Positions 9,013-17,663 of a DNA stretch of 64,000 nucleotides are shown piece by piece (within the stretch, counting starts at the first letter, position 1; each line of letters opens with the position of its first letter). Source of the stretch: Fibrobacter sp. (GTDB lineage: Bacteria > Fibrobacterota > Fibrobacteria > Fibrobacterales > Fibrobacteraceae). The stretch covers positions 310,001 through 374,000 of the forward strand of contig JAFPWY010000009.1 in NCBI GenBank assembly GCA_017412605.1, in the 5' to 3' direction. The translations under genes and the position numbers were made by a program. The notes below the pieces were generated by a model. That model saw only the letters and a list, made by a program, of their open reading frames with translations, was not told the DNA's origin and ran no database searches.

Positions 9013-9915
9013 TCCGTTGTAGAAACGGTTCTTGGGGCGCTTCCACATTCCCAGTTCCAGCGTAACATTGCGCAGCCCGCCCTTCCAGGAAAAATGGGGG
9101 CCAAGCATAACCTGGCCATAGGCCAGCGATTCCTTCTTTACGGTATTCTCGCTGCGCAGGTAGCCCGTCTTGTAGAACGTCGTCTCGAAGAGAATCGCCC
9201 AGTTTAAATTCAGCGGGACGCAGCCGTAAGAGGCCAATTCTATAATAAAGTCCCTAGAAAATACAGGTATGTTGCGCTTGTAATCGTAGCTCTTTCCATC
9301 GAAGTCAGTTCCTATGTCCGACAGGATATAGTGTACGTTGACTCCCAGCACGGAGCCTCGCGGAAAGAAGTAGGCCAAATCCGCACTGATGTCGAACAGC
9401 TGGGCGTAGTCAAAGTCGGCAGCATCGTCCGTCCACACGTTGTCGACCACGTAATCCGCATTCCAGGTGTCAGCAATCCGTCCACCCCCCTCGACATCGG
9501 CATTGACCATTTCGAGGTTTGACTTGAAATACACGTAGCTTTCATAGACAAGGTCCACTTCTAGCTGCGGATTCGTCTTGAACGGACGCAAGCCGAGGCC
9601 GGCCTTGTAGCCGCTGTAAAACGGGGAAACTTCCACCGAAGCGAGCATTTTCAGGTATGTCGGCATCACATCCAGTTTGTCGCCATAGTTTAGTTTGCCA
9701 ACAGGTTCAAGCCACGTATAGTTGATGTTCCCGTTAAGCTGCGGCAGCCACTGCCCCCAAACGAATGGGGTGTTGCCCATCATGCTCCACGAGAGGTTCG
9801 GGCCGTACCGGAACCCGAAGAACGCACTCTGGTCGAAGCCATCTCCCAAGGAGTAGCCCACTAGGCAAAGCAGGCATAGGGAAAACGACCTTATCTTGGA
9901 CAACACTTTAGACAT
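8932..9915 (-). CDS. Exported outer-membrane-type protein of unknown function
   Basis: The open frame extends further upstream, but that part is antisense to, or shifted against, the real gene at 9986-10291. The ATG at 9915 gives MSKVLSKIRSFSLCLLCLVGYSLG, a good signal peptide, and a 327-aa protein. The mature sequence alternates aromatic and polar residues (for example WAILFETTFYKTGYL and FLIQLEYQGYFSF), typical of beta-barrel strands. No named family is recognised. It lies downstream of a terminator, so it probably has its own promoter. Its 3' end runs 81 bases into the convergent gene at 8248-9012. Confidence 0.65.
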   Translation of the reverse strand: MSKVLSKIRSFSLCLLCLVGYSLGDGFDQSAFFGFRYGPNLSWSMMGNTPFVWGQWLPQLNGNINYTWLEPVGKLNYGDKLDVMPTYLKMLASVEVSPFYSGYKAGLGLRPFKTNPQLEVDLVYESYVYFKSNLEMVNADVEGGGRIADTWNADYVVDNVWTDDAADFDYAQLFDISADLAYFFPRGSVLGVNVHYILSDIGTDFDGKSYDYKRNIPVFSRDFIIELASYGCVPLNLNWAILFETTFYKTGYLRSENTVKKESLAYGQVMLGPHFSWKGGLRNVTLELGMWKRPKNRFYNGSLSQQFLIQLEYQGYFSFPLNRDLKE

Positions 9916-9930
9916 TTCAGCATAAAAGAT

Positions 9931-9960
9931 AAAAAAACGCCCCACTAAAAAGTGGGACGC
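9931..9960 (-). terminator. Terminator of the small basic protein gene
   Basis: On the minus strand an 8-9 bp hairpin (AGTGGGACG at 9951-9959 with CGCCCCACT at 9938-9946, one mismatch) is followed by seven T residues (9937-9931). It separates the small basic protein gene from the beta-barrel gene. Confidence 0.8.
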
Positions 9961-9985
9961 TTTAAAACCAGAAGTATAGAGAGCT

Positions 9986-10291
9986 TTACTTTTCAGCAGC
10001 GAATTTCTTGGACGCGGCCTTGACCTTGGGGTCGGACATGGCGTCCTTGATCTTCTGCTTGATACCGTCTTCGATGGACTTTTTAAGCTTGGCTGCGAGG
10101 TTGGGGAAACGTTCTTCCAGGGAATCGCTAAAGATGGCCGGCTTCTTGGCAGCGGGGGCACCGCCCTTGCGCTTGGCGTTGGCGGGACGCTTCTTCTTGG
10201 CCGGGGCCTTCTTCTCTTGAGATTTTTCTGTAGATTTCGGTTCCTGAGGCTTGACTTCTTCTGTGGATTTGACTTCTGTTTCTTCTGCCAT
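9986..10291 (-). CDS. Small Lys/Ala-rich basic protein
   Basis: The 101-aa protein has two parts. Residues 1-55 are low-complexity: an acidic, Glu-rich head followed by a Lys/Ala/Pro-rich stretch (APAKKKRPANAKRKGGAPAA) like histone H1 tails. Residues 56-101 are a predicted helix with periodic Leu/Ile/Lys (LAAKLKKSIEDGIKQKIKDA). Nucleic-acid binding is a reasonable guess from composition but unproven. A terminator follows it and a CTAG-repeat region lies upstream, so it is probably monocistronic. The start has AGG spaced six to seven bases upstream (AAGAGGTATATTATG). Confidence 0.75.
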   Translation of the reverse strand: MAEETEVKSTEEVKPQEPKSTEKSQEKKAPAKKKRPANAKRKGGAPAAKKPAIFSDSLEERFPNLAAKLKKSIEDGIKQKIKDAMSDPKVKAASKKFAAEK

Positions 10292-10373
10292 AATATACCT
10301 CTTGGAAAATGATTAATAGACGCGCCCAATAATAGTAATTTTCGCCAAAAATATCAAGTGAGGAACCCCACCA

Positions 10374-10431
10374 GATCCTAGCCCCTAGATCCTAGCCCCT
10401 AGATCCTAGTCTCTAGATTCTAGCCCCTATT
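10374..10431. repeat. CTAG-type tandem repeat carrying the mnmG stop codon
   Basis: AGATCCTAGCCCCT (14 bases) is repeated almost exactly two to three times from 10373, followed by AGATCCTAGTCTCTAGATTC and TAGCCCCTATT. The mnmG stop codon (10420-10422) and its last two codons lie inside the repeat. The copy after proS (15541-15570) is the same sequence in the reading direction of the gene. Confidence 0.85.
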
Positions 10432-12333
10432 TTCCAGCCAATGAGCTAGAACCGTGATATCGGCAGGACGGACGCCAGGGACGCGGCTCGCCTGCCCCAG
10501 CGTAAGAGGCTTGTGGGCGTTCAGGCGCTGGCGGCTTTCGATGCTGATGGCGGTCACCTGCATAAAGTCCATGTCGGCGGGGAGCCGGACCGATTCCATC
10601 TTCTTCTGCTCGACGATTTCCCTTTCCTGGCGGTCGAAGAAACCCGCATAGAGTTCCTGGGCGTACAGGAACCACTGGTCGCGGCGGGTAAGCTGCATGT
10701 CGGGCAGGGCCACCTTGAAGAAAGCCTCGGGGTCGATGCCGGGACGGCGGAACACGTTGATCCAGCGGGTACGCTCCGTCGCAAGGGCTTGACCTCCCGC
10801 AGCAAGGATCTCGTTCGCCCGTTCGGGCATCGCGGATTCCTCGGCCATGCGCGTGCGGGCCGATTCCATCAAGCAGCGTCGACGCTTCCAGTCATCGTAG
10901 TCGCTGTCCGAAATCATGCCGATTTCGTGGGCGCGTTCCTTGAGGCGCATCTCGGCGTTGTCGCTGCGCAGGAAAAGCCTGTACTCGGCGCGGCTCGTGA
11001 ACATCCTGTAAGGCTCGTCGAGCAGGATGTTCGAGAGGTCGTCCGCCATTACCCCCAGGTAACTGTCGGAACGACCTAAAATAAAGGGGCCCTCCCCCTT
11101 TATTTTCAGAGCCGCGTTGATGCCGGCCAAAAGACCTTGACCCGCAGCTTCCTCGTAGCCGCTCGTGCCGCAGACCTGGCCCGCAAAGTAAAGCCCCGGG
11201 ACCTTCTTGCACTCGAAGGTCGGGTAGAGTTGCGTTGCGTCGACCGAATCGTACTCCACCGCATAGCCGATCTGCAACACTCGGGCGCGCGTGAGCCCAG
11301 GAATCGTGTGGATGGCGGCAAGCTGGATATCGGCAGGCAAGCTCGAACTGAACCCGTTGATGTACACGCGACCGATGTCCGCCTGTTCCGGTTCCAGGAA
11401 CAACTGGTGCCCGTCGCGGTCGCCAAAGCGGTTAATCTTGTCTTCGATGCTCGGGCAGTAGCGCGGTCCCTTGCCGTGGATGCGCCCGCTGAACATGGGA
11501 CTGTCCTTGAAGCCACTGCGCAAGATGTCGTGCGTCTTGACGTTCGTGCGCGTAATCCAGCAGACGCAGTCGTTGCGTACAAACTTGTTTACCGGGTCAC
11601 CCCAGAAATAATCCGCATCGCGGCCGGGAACGGTTTCCGCCAAGTGGCGGTCGCTCATCGGCCAGGGCACATCGTCGCCACGCTGTACATCGCATTCGTT
11701 AAAATCAATTGAATCGGGGTCGAGGCGGCTCGGGGTTCCCGTCTTGAGACGGCGCAACGCAACCCCCTCGCGGGCGATACATTCCGAAAGCTTGTCCGCA
11801 CTCGGTTCGCCCACGCGCCCACCGATGCTCGTCTCGAGCCCGGTGAACATCTTGGAGGCCAAGAATGTTCCGCTCGTTATCACGAGCGCGCGCGTGATAT
11901 AGCGGTCGCCGTTCAGGAGCGTGAGTTCGAGGCGCCCATCCGGCATCCGTTCAAACGCCGCCAGTTCCCCTTGGATAACGGAAAGGCCCGGCAGATTCGT
12001 AATCACTTCACGGGCAATTTCGCTGTAGTACTTCATGTCGCACTGGGCGCGCGGGCCCCACACGGCAGGCCCCTTGCTCATGTTGAGCATGCGGAACTGG
12101 ATTCCTGCCTTGTCGGTCAAAAGCCCCATCAGGCCGCCGAGGGCATCGATGTCGCGGACAATCTGCCCCTTGGCCACCCCGCCAACAGCCGGGTTGCAGC
12201 TCATACGCCCGATGGCATCGACATCCATCGTGAGCATGGCGGTTTTTACGCCCAGTTTCCAGGCGGCATGAGTCGCCTCGATGCCGGCATGACCGCCACC
12301 GACGACAACAACGTCATATTCCGCTAATATCAT
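10420..12333 (-). CDS. mnmG: tRNA uridine-5-carboxymethylaminomethyl(34) synthesis enzyme MnmG
   Basis: MnmG (GidA), with MnmE, adds the carboxymethylaminomethyl group to U34 of certain tRNAs using FAD and methylene-tetrahydrofolate. The 637-aa length is normal. The FAD-binding motif VVVVGGGHAGIEA is at residues 8-20. The family signatures CNPAVGGVAKGQIVRDIDALGG (first part near residue 46) and MNMSKGPAVWGPRAQCD near 85 are present, as is GQVCGTSGYEEAAGQG near 390. The C-terminal helical domain that contacts MnmE and tRNA is complete. mnmE is not in the window. The last codons and the stop are built from a CTAG-type repeat. Confidence 0.98.
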   Translation of the reverse strand: MILAEYDVVVVGGGHAGIEATHAAWKLGVKTAMLTMDVDAIGRMSCNPAVGGVAKGQIVRDIDALGGLMGLLTDKAGIQFRMLNMSKGPAVWGPRAQCDMKYYSEIAREVITNLPGLSVIQGELAAFERMPDGRLELTLLNGDRYITRALVITSGTFLASKMFTGLETSIGGRVGEPSADKLSECIAREGVALRRLKTGTPSRLDPDSIDFNECDVQRGDDVPWPMSDRHLAETVPGRDADYFWGDPVNKFVRNDCVCWITRTNVKTHDILRSGFKDSPMFSGRIHGKGPRYCPSIEDKINRFGDRDGHQLFLEPEQADIGRVYINGFSSSLPADIQLAAIHTIPGLTRARVLQIGYAVEYDSVDATQLYPTFECKKVPGLYFAGQVCGTSGYEEAAGQGLLAGINAALKIKGEGPFILGRSDSYLGVMADDLSNILLDEPYRMFTSRAEYRLFLRSDNAEMRLKERAHEIGMISDSDYDDWKRRRCLMESARTRMAEESAMPERANEILAAGGQALATERTRWINVFRRPGIDPEAFFKVALPDMQLTRRDQWFLYAQELYAGFFDRQEREIVEQKKMESVRLPADMDFMQVTAISIESRQRLNAHKPLTLGQASRVPGVRPADITVLAHWLENRG

Positions 12334-12358
12334 GATTCACCGAATCGACTTACTATGC

Positions 12359-12383
12359 AAAAAAGGCACACCGATGGTGTGCC
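12359..12383 (-). terminator. Terminator between the FKBP-N/thioredoxin gene and mnmG
   Basis: GGCACACC (12365-12372) pairs with GGTGTGCC (12376-12383). On the minus strand the hairpin is followed by six T residues. It lies just after the stop at 12395. Confidence 0.85.
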
Positions 12384-12394
12384 CGAAAGAAAAA

Positions 12395-13675
12395 TTACTT
12401 GGTTGCGGCAGCAGGAGCAGCGGGCTTAGCCGTATCGGCCTTGGCCGGAGCTTCCAACTTCCATTCAACCGGCTTGCCACCGAGAAGAGCCCTGATGTCT
12501 TCCTTGATCTGGTCCTTTTCTCTTTCGATAGAACCATAGAGCTTGTAGGATCCATCCGGGTTCACGAGGTAAATCTTGGGAACATAGCCGTCGCTGTAAA
12601 GTTCACCAAACTGGCGGTGTTCGTCCCAACCGACATTGATGTTCTCGTTCCACTTCAGGTCGTCAATGAACGTACGGATACCGCGCTTCGGATTGCCACC
12701 AGAAGCGATAGCGAGCGTCGTGAGACCGTCCTTGGCAAACTCGTTAGCGAATTCGAGAACGCCCGGAGCAGCATGGCGGCAGTGCGGGCAAGTCGTGGAG
12801 AAGTAGAACACGAACATCGGTCTGTTGGCAAATTCACCAAGCTTCTCGCCGGAGTAACTGATGCCGGTCACCTTCACGGCCGGGTTCATCTTGGCGGGCA
12901 TGCCGTTCACGAGGGTATCGCCACGGAGGCTGGCCACTTCGGCCTTGAGCTTTTCTTCTTCTTCGCGCTGCTTCTTAATCGCTTCTTCACGGATGGAATC
13001 CATCTTGGCCCTGTAGCGAGCGTTAAGCGCATCCATGGAATCCTTCGGCATCTGGTACTTGAAGGAGGTGTCCGCATTGGCCTTGGCACCATCACGAATA
13101 CCCATTTCGAAATAGGGACCTTCGAAATCCGTAGAGAACTGGGCACCGATGTTCCTCAGGTTGTTGCCCAACTGAAGACCGACCAGGTAGGAGAACTTCA
13201 GATTCTGGGAAGAATTTTCCTCCAATTTTAGCGGAAGAGAAGTTCCTTCATCCGCAGCCTTGATAGGCAAAGACCTCTGGACAGAATCCATATAGGCCAT
13301 AGAGGCTGTGCGGTCCATATTGGCAGCCGTCGCACTGTCCGGCTTGGTGGATTCATAGCGTTCACGCCCAATCGTCGCATAGCGAGAATTGAGGGACGCA
13401 ATCGTATCCTGCGTCAGCTGGATCTTGAACGAGGTGTCCTTCGAAGACTGGATCATGTCGCGGGCGCCCTGAATCAAGGCATCCTGGTTCACATATTCGC
13501 CCATCTGACGGGCAAGGGCGCCAAAGGCATGTTCACCCATCTGGGTACCCAGCATATAGGCAAACTTTTGGTCATCCGTAGAATTGGGGGTAATAGCGAC
13601 GGGAGCCTGCTTTTCTTGGTTACATGCTACGAGGGCAAGCGCACAAGCTCCAAAAAGAAAAAATTTTGACTTCAT
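12395..13675 (-). CDS. Lipoprotein with two FKBP-N-like domains and a TlpA-type thioredoxin domain
   Basis: The 426-aa protein starts with a lipoprotein signal (FGACALALVAC). Residues about 35-120 and 155-240 each resemble the FKBP N-terminal dimerisation domain: FAYMLGTQMGEH then later FSYLVGLQLGNNL, both followed by DTSFK and a KQDSM/TQDTI-like helix. No peptidyl-prolyl isomerase core follows either copy. A Lys/Glu-rich helix leads to a thioredoxin-like domain (260-400) with FYFSTTCPHCRHAAPG, a CPHC redox centre, and the cis-Pro region VPKIYLVNPDG. The tail is Ala/Pro/Lys-rich. A periplasmic thiol reductase or isomerase is likely; the substrate is unknown. Confidence 0.85.
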   Translation of the reverse strand: MKSKFFLFGACALALVACNQEKQAPVAITPNSTDDQKFAYMLGTQMGEHAFGALARQMGEYVNQDALIQGARDMIQSSKDTSFKIQLTQDTIASLNSRYATIGRERYESTKPDSATAANMDRTASMAYMDSVQRSLPIKAADEGTSLPLKLEENSSQNLKFSYLVGLQLGNNLRNIGAQFSTDFEGPYFEMGIRDGAKANADTSFKYQMPKDSMDALNARYRAKMDSIREEAIKKQREEEEKLKAEVASLRGDTLVNGMPAKMNPAVKVTGISYSGEKLGEFANRPMFVFYFSTTCPHCRHAAPGVLEFANEFAKDGLTTLAIASGGNPKRGIRTFIDDLKWNENINVGWDEHRQFGELYSDGYVPKIYLVNPDGSYKLYGSIEREKDQIKEDIRALLGGKPVEWKLEAPAKADTAKPAAPAAATK

Positions 13676-13852
13676 TTTTGACTCCTAGGAATCGTTTAAG
13701 AAAAAGACGCATGGTCTCTTTTTGCGTTGACAAAAATAACAAATTCACTAAATACACGATTATAAGCACTGAAATTTTCCCTTTAAATACCCCAAATATT
13801 TCTATTTTTTCGCCGTATTCAAAAAGCCCGTAGGGCACCAGAAGGATTAAAA

Positions 13853-15547
13853 ATGAAACTCTCCAAGTATTTTTACGTCACGCTCCGCGAAACGCCGAGC
13901 GATGCCACCATGCCGAGCCACATCTTTTTGATGCGCGGCGGCTACATCAAGCCCGTTTCTACCGGAATCTACTCCATGATGCCGATGGGTTTCCGCGTGA
14001 TCCAGAAGATTGTAAACATCATCCGCGAAGAAATGAACAAGATTGGCGGTATCGAAGTGGACCTGCCGGTGGTGCAGACCGCTGAACTCTGGAGCGAATC
14101 GGGCCGTTACCAGGCTATCGGTGAAGAACTCCTGCGCTTCAAGGACCGCAACAACCACAACATGGTGCTCGCCATGACGCACGAAGAAGCCATGACCGAC
14201 CTCGTGCGCTACGTGCTCAACAGCTACAAGCAGCTGCCGGTGATGCTCTACCAGTTCAAGACCAAGTACCGTGACGAAGCCCGTGCCCGCGGCGGCCTTA
14301 TCCGCGTCCGCGAATTCCTGATGAAGGATGCCTACAGTTTCCACACCAGCCAGGAAGACCTCGACCGTCACTACCAGGAAGAATATGACGCCTACCTCCG
14401 CATCTACCGTCGCGTGGGCATTGAACCGGTGGTGGTGCAGAGCGATACGGGTATCATGGGCGGTAAGGTCGCTCACGAATTCATGCTCGATACTCCGAAC
14501 GGCGAAGACTACTTGATCCTTTGTAAGAAGTGCGGCTACCAGGCCAACCGCGAAATCGCCAAGTTCCAGCGCGTGCCGTTCAAGGGCGACGAAAACGCCG
14601 CTCTCGAAAAGGTCGCCACGCCGAACAGCGAAAGCATCGACGAACTCACCAAGTTCCTGAACGTGCCTGCCGAATCCACCGCCAAGTGCGTGTTCTTCGA
14701 CTTCGAAGGCAAGCTCATCACGGTTGTTGTTCCGGGCAACCTCGACGTTTCCGAAATCAAGCTCCACAACTTGCTGAAGGCCAAGGAACTCTACCCGGCC
14801 GAAGACAGCCTCATCAAGGCTTGCGGCATGGTTCCGGGCTTTGCTTCCCCGATCAATTCTCACGACACGCGCATCATCGTCGACGAAGCTATCGCTGATT
14901 CCTTCGACCTCGTCACGGGCGCAAACGAAGAAGGCTTCCACTTCAAGCATTGCAACCCGAAGCGCGACTTCCCGAAGTTCGAAGTGGCCGACATCGCCGA
15001 AGCTTCCGAAGTCTGCAAGTGCCCCTGCTGCGGCGAACTCCTCACCGAGACCCGCGGTATCGAAATGGGCAACATCTTCAAGCTGGGCACCAAGTTCTCC
15101 GAATCCATGGGTGCTAAGTTCCTCACCGCCGAAAAGACCACCGCTCCGGCCATCATGGGCTGCTACGGCATCGGCGTGGGTCGCTTGATGGCCTCCGTCG
15201 TGGAAAACAGCCACGATGACTTCGGACCGATTTGGCCCAAGTCCATCGCGCCGTTCCAGGTGGAAATCGTTCCGATTGGCAAGGAAGCCGAACTCGTGGA
15301 ACTCGCCGAAAAGTTCGAAAAGGAACTCGAAGCTGCCGGCATCGACGTGCTCGTGGACGACCGCGACGAACGTCCAGGCGTCAAATTCAAGGACGCTGAC
15401 CTCTGGGGTTCTCCGGTGCGTATCGCCATCGGCAAGAAGGGCCTTGCGAATGGTGAAGTCGAATGGAAGTTCCGCAACGAGAAGGAATTCACCATGGTCA
15501 AGGTGGAAGACGTTGTCGCGAAGGCCAAGGAATTTTTTAGGGACTAG
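13853..15547 (+). CDS. proS: Prolyl-tRNA synthetase
   Basis: The enzyme charges tRNA-Pro. The 564-aa length and the YbaK-type editing insertion (residues about 225-390, with KCVFFDFEGKLITVVVPGN) mark the bacterial form. Class II motif 1 lies around GIYSMMPMGFRVIQKI, motif 2 at YRDEARARGGLIRVREFLMKD near 140 and motif 3 at GCYGIGVGRLMA near 445. The C-terminal anticodon-binding domain has PFQVEIVPIG and VLVDDRDERPGVKFKDADL. The stop codon TAG is the first CTAG element of a repeat that also fills the gap to aguB. Codon use is strongly biased, as expected for high expression. Confidence 0.98.
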   Translation: MKLSKYFYVTLRETPSDATMPSHIFLMRGGYIKPVSTGIYSMMPMGFRVIQKIVNIIREEMNKIGGIEVDLPVVQTAELWSESGRYQAIGEELLRFKDRNNHNMVLAMTHEEAMTDLVRYVLNSYKQLPVMLYQFKTKYRDEARARGGLIRVREFLMKDAYSFHTSQEDLDRHYQEEYDAYLRIYRRVGIEPVVVQSDTGIMGGKVAHEFMLDTPNGEDYLILCKKCGYQANREIAKFQRVPFKGDENAALEKVATPNSESIDELTKFLNVPAESTAKCVFFDFEGKLITVVVPGNLDVSEIKLHNLLKAKELYPAEDSLIKACGMVPGFASPINSHDTRIIVDEAIADSFDLVTGANEEGFHFKHCNPKRDFPKFEVADIAEASEVCKCPCCGELLTETRGIEMGNIFKLGTKFSESMGAKFLTAEKTTAPAIMGCYGIGVGRLMASVVENSHDDFGPIWPKSIAPFQVEIVPIGKEAELVELAEKFEKELEAAGIDVLVDDRDERPGVKFKDADLWGSPVRIAIGKKGLANGEVEWKFRNEKEFTMVKVEDVVAKAKEFFRD

Positions 15548-15570
15548 AATCTAGAGGCTAGAATCTAGGG
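15541..15570. repeat. CTAG-type repeat carrying the proS stop codon
   Basis: GGACTAGAATCTAGAGGCTA followed by GAATCTAGGG. It contains the proS stop (15545-15547) and fills most of the space before aguB. It nearly equals the minus-strand sequence at the mnmG end. Confidence 0.85.
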
Positions 15571-15580
15571 AAGGTACGTT

Positions 15581-16444
15581 ATGAGCAAGATTAAGGTCGC
15601 TACTTTGCAAGGCAGGTGGACGGGCGATTTCGACAGCAACAACGCCTGGTACGTGGAACAGGCCCGCGCCCTCAAGGGCAAGGGCTACGACCTGGTCGTG
15701 TTGCCGGAACTCTTCCACACGCCGTACTTCCCGTTCGAGGAGAACGCGGACTTCTTTGACCTCGCCATCGAAAAGGACCACCCGATTGTGGGCCAGTGGC
15801 AGTCCATCGCGAAGGAACTGAACGCCGTCGTGGTGTTCCCCTTCTTCGAGAAGCGCGCCCGCGGCATCTACCACAATTCCGCCTTTGTGTTCGAGCGCGA
15901 CGGCAGCATCGCGGGCCTCTACCGCAAGAGCCACATTCCCGACGATCCCGCCTTCTACGAAAAGTACTACTTCATCCCGGGCGACACGGGCTTCGAGCCC
16001 ATCAAGACAAGCGCAGGCACTTTGGGTGTGCTCATCTGCTGGGACCAGTGGTTCCCGGAAGCCGCCCGCATCATGAGCCTCAAGGGCGCAGACGTACTCA
16101 TCTACCCCACCGCCATCGGCTGGATGGATAGCGAACCCAAGGAAATCTACCCGCGTCAGCAGGACAGCTGGATGACCGTCATGCGCGGCCACGCCATTGC
16201 GAACCGCACCTTCGTGATTGCGGCAAACCGTGGTGGCACCGAAGGCCACCTCACGTTCTGGGGCACGAGCTTTGCCGCCGCACCCGACGGCTACATTCTC
16301 GAAAAGTGCTCCCCCGAATTCCTCGGGGTCTCCACCGTTGAAATCGACCTCGCCGAAACCGAGGAGAATCGCCGCTGGTGGCCGCACTTCCGCGACCGCC
16401 GCATCGACCTGTACGGGGACATCCTGAAAATCTGGGGCGACTGA
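15581..16444 (+). CDS. aguB: N-carbamoylputrescine amidase
   Basis: AguB hydrolyses N-carbamoylputrescine to putrescine, CO2 and ammonia. The 287-aa protein is a nitrilase-fold hydrolase with the Glu-Lys-Cys triad: VLPELFHTPYF near residue 43, YRKSHIPDDP near 113 and LICWDQWFPEAAR near 150. The WDQWFPE and HIPDDPAFYEKYYF segments are characteristic of AguB. The partner aguA lies 3.7 kb downstream, with a Fic gene and a lipoprotein gene between them. AAGG precedes the start by about eight bases. It may be co-transcribed with proS, as only 33 bases separate them. Confidence 0.93.
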   Translation: MSKIKVATLQGRWTGDFDSNNAWYVEQARALKGKGYDLVVLPELFHTPYFPFEENADFFDLAIEKDHPIVGQWQSIAKELNAVVVFPFFEKRARGIYHNSAFVFERDGSIAGLYRKSHIPDDPAFYEKYYFIPGDTGFEPIKTSAGTLGVLICWDQWFPEAARIMSLKGADVLIYPTAIGWMDSEPKEIYPRQQDSWMTVMRGHAIANRTFVIAANRGGTEGHLTFWGTSFAAAPDGYILEKCSPEFLGVSTVEIDLAETEENRRWWPHFRDRRIDLYGDILKIWGD

Positions 16445-16472
16445 GCCTAAAGACAATACAATTTTCGTCCGT

Positions 16473-16495
16473 AAAAGTGGCATAATACCACTTTT
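16473..16495. promoter_or_regulatory. Palindromic operator 1 upstream of the fic gene
   Basis: AAAAGTGG (16473-16480) and its complement CCACTTTT (16488-16495) flank CATAATA. Its centre is about 64 bases, close to six helical turns, from the second palindrome. Confidence 0.65.
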
Positions 16496-16535
16496 TTGAC
16501 CATTTTTTTACGCATTAAATTAAAAAAAACATGCT

Positions 16536-16559
16536 AAAAGGTGGTATAATACCACTTTT
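16536..16559. promoter_or_regulatory. Palindromic operator 2 and likely -10 element of the fic gene
   Basis: GTGGTATAATACCAC (16541-16555) is a perfect 15-base palindrome flanked by AAAAG and TTTT. The centre contains TATAAT, so a bound protein would block a promoter there. The fic start codon is 28 bases further on. Confidence 0.7.
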
Positions 16560-16586
16560 ATCACTTTTTTTTATTATATTAAAATC

Positions 16587-17651
16587 ATGACGTTGAAAAA
16601 TCTCGAAGAAGCCCTGGAATCATGGAATTCGCTGCAGCCCCTCAGCGAGTACGACAAGCATCGCCTAAACAGACGGTTTACAATCGATTTCAACTACAAT
16701 AGCAACCACATCGAGGGCAACACCCTCACTTACGGGCAGACGGAACTCCTGCTCTTCTTCGGAAAGGTAAGCGGGACCGCCAAGTTAAAAGATTGCGAAG
16801 AGATGAAAGCAAGCAACGTCTGTCTAAAGCTATCTCTGGCAGAGTCGCAAGAAAAAGGTTTTCCCCTTACCCAGCACTTTATACGGCAGTTGCACAGGAC
16901 CCTTCTTCGAGAAGATTACCAAGTCCACTACGTTCGTCCCGACGGAAACGCTTCATCCTACACAATTCACGCAGGCCAGTACAAGACAAGGCCGAACAGC
17001 GTCGTCACCCGCTATGGGGACATATTCACTTACGCATCGCCCGAGGAAACGCCCTCGCTGATGAGCGATCTAGTAGACTGGTACAACCTGAACGAGAGCG
17101 AAGGAAAGCTATCGCCGGTAGACCTTGCCGCCCTATTCCATTATCGGTATATTCGAATACATCCATTTGAAGACGGAAACGGAAGAATAGCCCGACTGAT
17201 GGTCAACTATATCCTTGCAAGGCATGGTTACCCGTTGCTCGTAGTGCGCAGCCGCCAAAAGAACGATTATCTCGAAGCACTTCACGAAACGGATCTAAAT
17301 GTGGGGCCCGCTCCATCCGACGGAGCTCGGGCGACACTAACGCAAATCCGCCCCTTCCGGAACTATTTCCGAAAAATGTACGCCAACGAAATTATGTTCA
17401 ACGTGCGATTTGTCAAGGAGCAAGGCTCCGGAGTCTGGTGGTTTGATGGTGAACAAGTGCAGTTCCGCACTGAAAATTCCAGCAAAATTCTGGAACTACT
17501 CTCTGATTATCCGGACATAACCTACGCCGAACTCAGAGAGAATATCGGCATAAACATGTCCGCCATACAAAAACAGCTAAAATCAATGATGGATAAGGGC
17601 TACATTGTCCGAACAGAAAACAGGGAATGGCGCGTGATCATAACCCGGTAA
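16587..17651 (+). CDS. Fic-family protein (AMP transferase) with inhibitory helix and C-terminal winged helix
   Basis: Fic proteins usually transfer AMP from ATP to a hydroxyl of a target protein. The catalytic motif HPFEDGNGR is complete near residue 193. An N-terminal inhibitory motif of the (S/T)xxxE(G/N) type, SNHIEGN, lies near residue 39, which makes this an autoinhibited class II Fic. The last 70 residues form a probable winged helix (YPDITYAELRENIGINMSAI). The 354-aa length is normal. Two matching palindromes lie upstream, and the protein's own DNA-binding domain could recognise them; that is inference. No partner antitoxin gene is present. It separates aguB from aguA, which suggests an insertion. 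Confidence 0.92.
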   Translation: MTLKNLEEALESWNSLQPLSEYDKHRLNRRFTIDFNYNSNHIEGNTLTYGQTELLLFFGKVSGTAKLKDCEEMKASNVCLKLSLAESQEKGFPLTQHFIRQLHRTLLREDYQVHYVRPDGNASSYTIHAGQYKTRPNSVVTRYGDIFTYASPEETPSLMSDLVDWYNLNESEGKLSPVDLAALFHYRYIRIHPFEDGNGRIARLMVNYILARHGYPLLVVRSRQKNDYLEALHETDLNVGPAPSDGARATLTQIRPFRNYFRKMYANEIMFNVRFVKEQGSGVWWFDGEQVQFRTENSSKILELLSDYPDITYAELRENIGINMSAIQKQLKSMMDKGYIVRTENREWRVIITR

Positions 17652-17663
17652 ATGTGCCTAAGG

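Noticed and set aside
13847..15214. 455-aa ORF antisense to proS
   Set aside because: Shadow caused by strong codon bias; His/Val/Glu-rich with no recognisable domain.
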